Assembly: GCA_025403435.1 (NCBI GenBank)
Contig: CM046330.1
Span: 20,792,239 to 20,856,238 of the forward strand
DNA length: 64,000 nucleotides
Direction of reading: 5' to 3'
Source: Artocarpus heterophyllus
Taxonomy: Eukaryota > Streptophyta > Magnoliopsida > Rosales > Moraceae
Shown piece after piece: positions 55,398 through 64,000 of this stretch. Both the position numbers and the translations under genes were made by a program. Within the stretch, counting starts at the first letter, position 1, and every line of letters begins with the position of its first letter. Under the pieces are notes generated by a model, which had not been told where the DNA came from, made no database searches, and was given only the letters and a program-made list of their open reading frames with translations.

Positions 55398-57334
55398 TGT
55401 TGACTTTGAAAAATGATTTTCACAAAAATAACAGAGATGTGCTTATGGTGCGGAATGCATAAAACAAAAATTTTCTTAAAACTTATTAATTTTGCACTAA
55501 ATAAATACACGAAACTTTGCTTACTCGGTTAATGAGAGATGATTGGAAACTTGTATTGTAAAACAAAACCAATGTCTTCCTCACATAGTCTTCGGCACCG
55601 GATGGACGAACGAGTAGACATAGAAAGGAAAATAGGTTTTTATGGATCATTCGAAAAATTTTAAGTCACATATTAATTTCAATGAATGAGCAAAATGGGT
55701 CTTGGGATGAAGAATTTTTTTTCACTCTCTTCCACGCCTATGTGAGGGAATATTAGCAGAGTTCTCTCAATCTCTTTAAAACTTATAAGTATATCATGAA
55801 TGATTAGAGGATACCTCTATTTATAGAAAGTGAGATTCCATTAATTCTAGAAGTTTCTATTATTTTGATTTTATTATCGAATATTTAATTAAAATAAAAG
55901 AGAATATTTTCTCTTTCCTTATTAGTGTATGGCACCACTTATATAGATACTCTATTTGTAGGTCAAGCCAATTTAAGGAGAAGAAGGAAAGAAAACCAGC
56001 TTCTTACCTAATCATTGGTTTCCAAATTTAGCTTTCCATATTTAAATTAAATCACATTTATCCAAAAATAGAAATTTTAAATGTGGAAACTTGACAATCA
56101 AGCTTTAGACTGCATAAAGAATATTCCCATATACAGTGTGGTGCCACACACAGCGGACCCACCTACTTTGTGTCTTTGAAAATTAATTATTTACTATTAA
56201 ATAATCTCATTATTTAATAATTATAAATTACTTCATAATTAATTTATTTTGAGTGATATTTAATTTAGAATCCCATAATTCTAAAGTTTAAACTAATAAT
56301 TCCACTTGTCCAAATAGTGTTTGCAAGGATGGCGGGGACTAATAGACCTATAATTTCAAGTTCTAATAAAACCAATATATTAATTAAACTCTTTAATTAA
56401 TATATTATTCTTTTAATAATTCTAATATAATTTCACTAAATACTTAGAATTGCACTCTTGTAATTACAAATATATAATTACTCAATTTTTATAGTTGTCC
56501 ATTTGATATAGTCATTACATATAAGTTGATCCTTCATAAATAATTCATAATTAGAGCTAAGTAAAGTCTGTTAACCTCTCTAGTTACTATTTATCCTTGA
56601 GTGCCACTGATTTTCTGCTAAATTATAAATTTATAAAGTTAATCGCTAATTGAGCACTCTTATTATTCAAGCCTCAAGTCAATATATAAGAGAATTATTT
56701 ATCTACTTCCCGTTAGAGAATGAATGGATTTCATCTTGTAATATTAACATTTCTAACTACTTACTTCATCATACCTCTAAAGTACAAGGGATAGGATTAG
56801 ATTCTAGAATCTGTACCAAGTAAATCAAAAGACATAAATCTATAGATTAGAATCTGCTAATAACTCGAGATTAAAATCATCTTATATATGACCATCGGTC
56901 GATGTGATTAGAACTTGCTATATTTAACAGAAATTATTAGCTTCGAATACCACATCATGTCTTGGTCTTAATAATCTCATTATGCACAGTGCACTCATTT
57001 AATGACTCACTACATTAACGGTTCAGATGAGCCCGTTCCATAGAAATGACTTGCACTAGCAACGTTCAATTGAAGATTCTAATTTAATTGAATAATTAAT
57101 TATAATAACTAATTATATGTTACTGACTATTTTAATTATCATCCCTGAATATTATCTTCGTGTATATAATACTAATTTACAACATTTAAGATCACATAGA
57201 TAAGTATAGAATTTTAATGATATTTATAAATTATTAAAAATATAAACACACAAATATAATAAAAATTCACTTTATTTATTTATAAATATGTCTATTACAA
57301 CACATCATATGTTTTAAGGGTACATATCCTAACA
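55398..57334 (-). mobile_element. S1: solo LTR of a Copia-like element (1937 bp)
   Basis: TGTTGACTTTG on the left and CATATCCTAACA on the right (TG...CA), flanked by the 5-bp TSD GTAGT, with no internal region: a solo LTR left by LTR-LTR recombination. Read on the minus strand it begins TGTTAGGATATGTACCC and has an AATAAAG stretch, the same layout as Copia-0, and a TATA box (TATAAATAGAGG, about 55814-55825). No dyad array was seen in it. No coding content. Confidence 0.85.
55814..55825 (-). promoter_or_regulatory. Candidate TATA box of S1
   Basis: Minus-strand TATAAATAGAGG about 420 bp from the 3' end of the LTR. Confidence 0.6.
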
Positions 57335-57339
57335 GTAGT
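57335..57339. other. S1 TSD, right copy (GTAGT)
   Basis: Exact repeat of 55393-55397. Confidence 0.9.
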
Positions 57340-57674
57340 CCTGTGCAGATCTTAGAGAGAAGAGGATTTTGTTTAGAGAATTTGAATAGATATTATTTGA
57401 AGAAGAAGAAAAAAAAAGTAGAAAATATAAAATATATTCAGCTTTCTAAATAAAAAGGAATATCGCATTTTAGAAAATAACAAATGACAATTCAATTGAT
57501 TTTATTGGACAAATAATGTTTTAGAATTATGAAAAAATATATATATAATCAAATACTACTTATACAATTTTTAACATAGGATAATTGCTTATGTATAGCC
57601 TAATTTTTAGAAAAATTTCGAGGCTTCTTACATGTGGTGTAACATCAAGAATTTTTGGTATTACTTTTTCTGCT

Positions 57675-57845
57675 CCGACCTACTAAATACATTAACCGGT
57701 TCGCCGGATATGCCAACTGGCTTGTCAGAAGCCCTGCTTTAGCCTACCAGTGAAATGTCTTAGAGGCAGAGTTCAATTCTTACCTCGGACGATCTACTAA
57801 TCTTCCTAAGCGGCCTACCGATCTTCCTAGCGGCCTGTCTATCAG
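57675..57845. repeat. Degenerate dyad array outside recognised LTRs
   Basis: Units such as TTCGCCGGATATGCC, AGCGGCCTACCGATC and TAGCGGCCTGTC, spread over about 170 bp; more decayed than the LTR arrays. Confidence 0.6.
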
Positions 57846-58068
57846 ATGATTGCTTAGGGTTATTTCAAGAAAAATTTCATAAAGGTAAAAATGAGATTTT
57901 AAAGATTAAAAAAAAAATCATGCCATAGTCTTTAACAAGGAAGGAATGATAAGAAAAATAAGCTAGGAAGCTTAATTGTTGCAAAATGTGTGGCAACAAA
58001 CTTTAATACAAGAATACAATATAAAAAATATAGAGTATGGGGAATCATGCAGTCTGAGAGTAATACAG

Positions 58069-58210
58069 TATAAGGATTATATTGATAAAGTTATGTGGTA
58101 TAATAATTATACTGATAAAGTTAAGCAGTATAGAAATTATACTGCATAAAGTAATGCATTATAGAAATTAAACTATGTAACGTTAAGCAATATAGAAATT
58201 CTATTGTGTG
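58069..58210. repeat. AT-rich 30-31-bp tandem repeat, about 4.5 units
   Basis: Units begin TATA(A/G)AAATTATACTG or close variants and end AAAGTTAAGCAG-like; spacing 30, 30, 31, 31 bp. Confidence 0.8.
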
Positions 58211-58685
58211 AATGACATGGAAGCTCGTGGATCAGGAAACATAGTGCAAAAAGAATACTGACAGTATAGACATATATGACAATATAAAAAAATACTTTCA
58301 GTATAAATTTGGACTGTTAAAAAGGTTCATGTAGGACCCACCTTGATGCCATCTTTAAGGTAGACAAAAAGCTATATCACCTCCCTAATTTGCACCGGAT
58401 GTGGAATTCTAAAAGGAGATATATTGGTCTCTATTTTCATGCAAAAAGGCATGAAAAAAAAGAATAGAAAAGAAAAAAAAACTCTCTTTTTCTCCGCTAA
58501 AGAGAACCGGCAGCACTCTAGGCACTCTACCAAATATTTTTTCTAAAGTTTAGCCTCCAAATCATGTAAAGCAGCAAGATTAAGTGTAAAAAATAAAGAT
58601 TAAAGAGTTTTTAAGGTAAAAACTCAAGCTTTTCATATTGTGCTTGAGGGTTTTTGTTCATGATTTAAATGGATTTTAATAGGGG

Positions 58686-58690
58686 CTTTA
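58686..58690. other. T2 TSD, left copy (CTTTA)
   Basis: CTTTA recurs exactly at 61647-61651. Confidence 0.85.
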
Positions 58691-58998
58691 TGTATCGTCC
58701 CCTTACAGACGTCACAGATGTCGTTACATTCTTACATTCGTACTTGTTTAAACTTTAAACATAAAGATAAGTCCAAAACTTATACGATATTTTAAATTGT
58801 AAATATAATAAAACATACTTAACCAGGATCCATTCATACATTTTTTTTAATAATATTGCATAACTTGTTCCATATTGTAATTTATTCAATTATACTTTAA
58901 ATTAATCATAAACTTATTTTAATTAAATAGACATACCAAATTGTGAAATCATAACTTATAAAAACATCACATCACTTAATAGTTACATACTCCCACAG

Positions 58999-59130
58999 TT
59001 CGGCAGGCCGGAGTTCCTCAACCGGCAGGCCGACAGAGGCTTTGTAAATCAGGCTTAAAACTCATCATCGTTTGGTAGGCCGAAAACGTGATCGGCAGGC
59101 CGAACTTTCAGACATCGGCAGGCCGACCGA
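58999..59130. repeat. Dyad array (5 units), T2, downstream cluster
   Basis: GTTCGGCAGGCCGGAG, ACCGGCAGGCCGACAG, TTTGGTAGGCCGAAAAC, GATCGGCAGGCCGAAC, CATCGGCAGGCCGACC. Confidence 0.85.
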
Positions 59131-60038
59131 GCCAAAAAAAATCCTTAGGAAAACTTAATTTTAAAACAAAACCAACTTTTCTTAAAAATGCGAAAGATCA
59201 TAATACTTAAAATAATGAAATAAAATATAAAACATAGTTCAAGTATTCTTTAAAACTTAACATAAAAATATGTTCAAAATATTAAACTTGAAAACATAAA
59301 ACATTCTTCTTTGCGTTCTTCCGGTTACAATTCATCATGCTTTGTGCTCACACGCCTTCCCATGTCCTCCGCCTAATCCATGATCTTCTTACCCTTATCT
59401 ACAACATGACGTAAAACTTGATTAAGCTAATGTTTAGTAAGTACATAATTCTCACAATTTAAAACATTTCATATCCATCATCATCATCATCATCATATCA
59501 TAGAAGTGCCTTAAGCACAATTACATAGAAACATATCTTTCATTACATTGACCATATTAAAACTTATTTCATTTTATCTTAAGGGCCCAAGTGTTGCACC
59601 ATAAACATCATTGTAGGCGCGCCGTCATGAGAGGAGAATGGTAGCTAATCCCAAACCAAACATGACATCATAACATATCATTTCATAACATTGGTGTGCA
59701 ACACTTATTAGGTGATACATATATATACATAATTTCATGCTTTGAAACATGTCATCATCATACATGCATAACTTTAAATCATGAAAATCTTTCATAAGAA
59801 ATCCTTTAAGGAAAACAACCATAAAATCATCATGAATATCATTGTGAACATATCATCAAACTTTGTAAAAGGTGTCATGTTGCAGGTGAGAATGTACTTA
59901 CTTTAAAGGTAGCTTACTTAACCTTTGAATATGCTTTGGTGACGACGCCGCGGTCTCGAAGTGCTCGTTCCATTGAGTGTTCATGCCATTTATCCATTTA
60001 AAAATACAATAAAATCAATACTTATCATAAAACATTCA

Positions 60039-60095
60039 TTCATATACCATCCATTCATATAACATTCATTCATATAACATTCATATATACATTCA
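60039..60095. repeat. CATTCATTCATATA short tandem repeat in T2
   Basis: Three to four units of about 18 bp, ATTCATTCATATAACATT type. Confidence 0.75.
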
Positions 60096-61263
60096 TCACA
60101 TATTACAAACATAATTCATAACCATAATAAAAATTATCATCACATAAACATGTTATCATGATTTTTCTTAAATCATAAAATTACCTTAAGCATGCAAAAA
60201 CAAACCATACATTTTAAACATGAATATCTTTTAAAAACATTTTCGAACAATTAAAAATACATATATTTTAATTTTAAAATTCATTCAAACATCTTATTAT
60301 CATGCATCAAATTATTTCATTATCATAAAATCATTTAAACATAAATAACATTTCATAAACAAAAATCCAGAAATAACATTTATTAAAACAGTTTTCTTGA
60401 CGTAATCTCATAGAAATTTCATAACATAAATATACACTCATCATACATTATACATGCACCTTCTTGACAACTTTCATGAAAAACATCATTCATTTACCTC
60501 TTGAATAAACATTACATTTTCTTGCATCATATCCAAACAGTAACATTTTATTGTGAAGGGTAGAGGATAGAAAATTCATATTTTTTATAGAAACACCGAA
60601 ATGACATAAACTTGGAAAAACATCACATAATACATACATGAACATCATATTAAAAACTCAAGACAAAATACAACACCTATAGAAAGATATTGCAGACGAT
60701 TGGAGGAGGAGAATTCTTTTCAAAAACACCAAAAAAACTGAGTCCTTACCTTAAAAATTTCTTCTCAAAATCCTTGAATTCAACCAATGAAATATAACTT
60801 TTTCTTTCAATACTTGCAGAGAATTTTTGAGAGGAATGAAGATGGAATTCGTGGAGAAGAAGAAGAAGAAGAATGAGAGAATGTCTCAGAACTGAGAGAG
60901 AGAAGAGTGAGAAGATGAGAGAAAAAAAAATGGAAAAGAACGTTAAAAAATTTTTAACATAATGAGCATAATGAAAATTCATTACCCTCCATTAAGTCAG
61001 AATTTTTCTGACTCATTGATAGCAAATGGCGTGGAGGAAGGAGAAAAAGAGGGAAAGTCAAAACTCTAGTCTTACTTGCCATATTTTTGCCCTCTAAAAA
61101 TAGGAAACCATTTAAACTGACACAAATCAATGCGAAGTCAACCTTTTAATTTCCTTAACTGATAAAACATTCCATTATTGTGCCAATTAATCACAATAAA
61201 TCCCCCATTTAACGTAATTATCTCAGCCATAAATTTGAAGAGATTTCTGCTGACTGCTCGTCA

Positions 61264-61402
61264 GCTGTGTTCGGCCTGTCGATTTTCCTCTTCGGCCTAC
61301 CGGTTCCACCATATTCGGCCTGCCGATTGTTCCCATCGGCCTGTCGGTCTTTGGCAGACTTTTCGGCCTGCCAAACTTAAAAGTCTGGCCTGCCGAACTG
61401 TC
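61264..61402. repeat. Dyad array (6 units), T2 U3
   Basis: TTCGGCCTGTCGA, TTCGGCCTACCGG, TTCGGCCTGCCGA, ATCGGCCTGTCGG, TTCGGCCTGCCAA, TCTGGCCTGCCGAAC, every 20-26 bp, about 160 bp upstream of the TATA-like site. Confidence 0.85.
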
Positions 61403-61646
61403 CTTAAATGCCACACATTAAAACATTAATACATCATTGCATCATAATTAAACATACATTAAAATAATCATGAACACTTAAGCACAACGATTCCATGCGG
61501 TCGTCACTTGTCATAAAACTTGATATAAAAAGTTAGTAACATTAACATCATATATCATTACATATAAAATAAATTATTAATAAAATATCATTAACGTCGT
61601 TACTAACTTAACGTGATTCATTACATAAAAATAGGTGGGTGTTACA

Positions 61647-61651
61647 CTTTA
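61647..61651. other. T2 TSD, right copy (CTTTA)
   Basis: Exact repeat of 58686-58690. The 14 bp after it (to 61665) are the resumed target sequence, then Copia-5 begins. Confidence 0.85.
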
Positions 61652-61665
61652 GCTATAGTTATGTC

Positions 61666-63678
61666 TGTTGGAAAAATAGTATGCAGCGGAATTTTAAAAT
61701 TTTTACATCAGAGTATTTTCCAAAACACAAGTTTGACATGCCAAATGCATAAATTAAATAGATCTTACTAACCTTTGATTGCCGAAGAACCCTCACAACA
61801 TGTGAAGAGAAGTAACGTTCTAGAAGAGCCTAAACCAACTGGTCTTCTTTGCTATTCTCTATCCACGACAGGAGTGAGTGTGGGCTCACACATGTAGCTC
61901 TTCCACCAGGTGACTCTCCTCCCAACCAATCGAGAGAACCCAAAGCAAGTGTTCATGATTTGTGAACAAAAGCTCTCAGGGAGTTTTTAGATTCTCAACA
62001 GTAGAGTATCACTCTTAATCTCTCAATTGATTTGAGTAACTCTTAAGACTTACTCCCTATTTATAGAGGTTGGTCCTAGGGTCAGTCCTTATCAGATTAG
62101 GTCTCAAAAATTCAAACCAGAATTAAAATCAGATCAATATCTGATAAGATCGCTTAAAAACACGTAATCTTATCCTTTGCTCATCGACAGGCCGAATAGC
62201 CCAATTGGCAGGCCAAACACGTAGATCGGTAGGCCGAACTGCTGAATAAATATCTCCGTGAATCTTTTATTTTTCACCCAAGATTCGATAGGATAAAGTC
62301 TCAGTTTTAATTCAAATAACCCAATAGAGAAGTTATCTAATCAAAACAACTTAATCTAGATAACCTCTAAGAAAATAAATGAATTCCCAATAATTTTACA
62401 AGTTTATCTCGATCTAATTTATCCAAAATTAAATCAACCGATAAACAAACAAGAATTATCCGATGTCAATAATTCAACAAGTTTATCTTGAATTAATTTT
62501 ATCACAAAATTAATTCAACCGATAAACAGACATGAATTATCTAATTCTTCCAAATTTTAACTAATCTGATAAATCTGACATAAGTCACCAATTATTAGAA
62601 AAGCACGCCGTCTCGTTACAGGATGTCGTGAGCTAGCAAAGGGGACCAAATGGACCTATATAGTTCAAGCTCCTGATAATCACAAAACTCAATATCCCAG
62701 ATATATATTTCATAATTATCAACTCCAACGCTACTCTACTAAAAGCTTGGAGCTACACTCTCGAACTACATAGAATTACGAAGCCCGTATAGCTACGTCT
62801 CCATGACATTTCATAGTGTATCGTATCCTCATATGATTATCCATAATAGGCTTAAGGACAAGTTCTGTCTTACCTTCCAGATTATTATTTTTATCTTATG
62901 TTCCATTATCTCACCATCGGAAAACTTACCATCCAAAGACAGTATACCATTCGGTTACACCTATGTATCCAAATGGTTGAGCGCTCCAGTTTACCAATTA
63001 CTGGATAACACATATAAGAGGATATTATTACTCCTAAAAAGGAGCTATGGATTCCATATCTATGAATAATAAGTCTACGCTAGCAAGAGTCATGCCTCCA
63101 ATATACTGGCATGCATACCACTATTAAGATGTGGGTGTCACCCTTAGGTACATCAAAAGACACAAGTCAAGATAACAGGCCCACTATTCATCTCAGGATT
63201 AAGATACAATACAAATGATTGTCTAAAGTGAATCAATTTGCTAAGATAGGATTATTAATCCAAATCAATTCACTTTATGTCCCGATCCAAAACATCGTCA
63301 CCAATGACAACGTGCCAATGTTTCTATTCATGGAGTCCACCTCCGATGGTCAAGACAAACCATCTCCCAATTGGGACATAGACAACAAACAATCTTTGCA
63401 TGAATAAAGTGCCCAACTTTATTCCTTCAATTGCGGATCTAATGATTTAGACCATCACCTTAAGAATCGTGTCTTCTACATAATCTGTCCATCATATGCC
63501 CAATTCTTAAGGTTTAGACTGACAGTCTCAAACTATTGTTTGCTTAATATACATTCAACAAAAAAGAATGTAAAGAGGACAAGATTTGGTATATTAGACA
63601 ATGAATAAATTCTTTATTGATAAAAATGTCTCCAAAAACTTATTACATTTTTACTCCTTAGGGCATACATGTCTAACA
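61666..63678 (-). repeat. Copia-5 3' LTR (2013 bp)
   Basis: TGTTGGAAAAATAGTATGC to GGGCATACATGTCTAACA. TATA on the minus strand (CTATAAATAGGG, about 62055-62066). Confidence 0.93.
62183..62239. repeat. Dyad array (3 units), Copia-5 3' LTR U3
   Basis: CATCGACAGGCCGAATAG, AATTGGCAGGCCAAAC, GATCGGTAGGCCGAAC; about 117 bp upstream of TATA. Confidence 0.85.
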
Positions 63679-64000
63679 ATCTCCCACTTGCACTAAGTGA
63701 GTAAATACGACAAATCTCGCATCCCTATAGGTTCCACATGCTTCTCGAAGACTCTCCCAGTAAGTGTCTTCATAAATGGATAGTTAAATTGTCCTCTGAC
63801 GCGATCTTGCACACCGTGACATGTCCGCCCTCAACGAAGTCCTTTATCACATGATACTTGCGATCAATATGCTTACTCTTCTTGTGAAATCTTGGTTCTT
63901 TAGCATTAGCTACAGTCGCACTATAATCACAGTACAGTGATACCACCTTATCCATACTAGGAACTACCTCAAGATCCTCAAGGAACTTGCGGAGCCACAT
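63679..64000 (-). pseudogene. Copia-5 RNase H C-terminus (partial)
   Basis: Minus strand, starting after the PPT complement ATCTCCCACT. Encodes MWLRKFLEDLEVVPSM, LYCDYSATVANAKEPRFHKK (YCDN changed to YCDY) and CKIASEDNL, then a small deletion relative to Copia-3 (ADPF missing) shifts the frame. Cut by the window edge. Confidence 0.85.

Larger units (their letters stand above)
57340..58685. other. Unassigned stretch with dyad array and 30-bp repeats
   Basis: No coding signal. TGTAACATC at 57638 resembles the start of a T-type LTR, and a CT-rich stretch with GAGAACCGGCAGCAC near 58500 looks like a transcribed leader, so part may be an older T-like LTR into which T2 inserted. It holds a dyad array (57675-57845) and a 30-bp tandem repeat (58069-58210). 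Confidence 0.5.
58691..61646 (-). mobile_element. T2: solo LTR of T family (2956 bp)
   Basis: TGTATCGTCCCC on the left, GGTGGGTGTTACA on the right, 5-bp TSD CTTTA, no internal region. Related to T1 through shared blocks (GCCGCGGTCTCG at 59948, the terminal 300 bp). On the minus strand it starts TGTAACACCCACC, has a TATA-like TTTTTAGAGG (about 61093-61102), and then a CT-rich leader (60840-60930), so transcription would run leftward. The long LTR and TGTAACACCC start fit Tekay-type chromoviruses, which is inference. Short open frames in it (59625-59822, 60746-60982) show no domain. Confidence 0.82.
61666..64000 (-). mobile_element. Copia-5: 2-kb-LTR Copia, 3' end only in window
   Basis: 3' LTR and the end of RNase H on the minus strand; the rest is beyond the window. 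Same family as Copia-2, -3 and -4. The left flank ATGTC (61661-61665) would be its TSD. Confidence 0.9.

Noticed and set aside
57638..57650. TGTAACATC as the left end of T2
   Set aside because: No TSD there; TGTATCG at 58691 with CTTTA on both sides is the better boundary.
61264..61402. Regularly spaced dyads resembling a CRISPR array
   Set aside because: Eukaryotic LTR context, degenerate 12-bp units, no constant repeat length, no cas genes.

Overview
The window is 64 kb of AT-rich plant DNA made almost entirely of LTR retrotransposons inserted into one another. Copia and Ty3/Gypsy polyproteins of plant type, primer sites complementary to initiator-Met tRNA, 2-kb Copia LTRs and heavy stop-codon decay point to a repeat-rich, probably heterochromatic region of a flowering plant, most likely a dicot; I cannot name the species. 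I found no convincing host gene, tRNA, rRNA or CRISPR. All labels (Copia-0 to Copia-5, Gypsy-1 to Gypsy-3, S1, T1, T2) are mine.

Left block, 1-44367: an old Copia (Copia-1, +) has its 5' LTR at 1229-1443 and its 3' LTR at 44120-44367, but its gag is split by 38 kb of later insertions. Copia-0, a minus-strand LTR (1-1228), sits inside the Copia-1 5' LTR. T1, a lone LTR (2032-about 3850 and 40127-40467), entered Copia-1 gag. Copia-4 (-, about 3850-40126) entered T1. Three Gypsy elements entered Copia-4: Gypsy-1 (4524-9342, TSD CCAAC), Gypsy-2 (10325-16623, TSD ACTTC) and Gypsy-3 (-, 17963-34188, TSD GAACA/GAACG). Copia-3 (-, 22427-31690, TSD CTAGC) entered Gypsy-3 gag. The nest is five levels deep and its order can be read from boundaries and target-site duplications (TSDs).

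Right block, 44368-64000: Copia-2 (+, 44413-54079, TSD TGACG), a featureless stretch, solo LTR S1 (-, 55398-57334, TSD GTAGT), a stretch with degenerate repeats, solo LTR T2 (58691-61646, TSD CTTTA), then the 3' end of Copia-5 (-, 61666 to the window edge).

Functionally, only Gypsy-2 keeps a long uninterrupted polyprotein with all pol motifs, but its leader and gag N-terminus were replaced by a captured TRIM-like element. Gypsy-1 keeps gag-protease and an integrase tail after an exact in-frame deletion of RT/RNase H/integrase core. The Copia family copies (2, 3, 4) share stop codons at two identical places. The most unusual signals are: (a) short arrays of the imperfect dyad TCGGC(AG/CT)GCCGA, found at a constant distance upstream of the TATA box in six Copia LTRs and also in the unrelated T LTRs; (b) a series of CCTAGG-centred hairpins in the Copia leaders; (c) the TRIM-Gypsy chimera; (d) a polyprotein C-terminus encoded by U3 in all three Gypsy elements.
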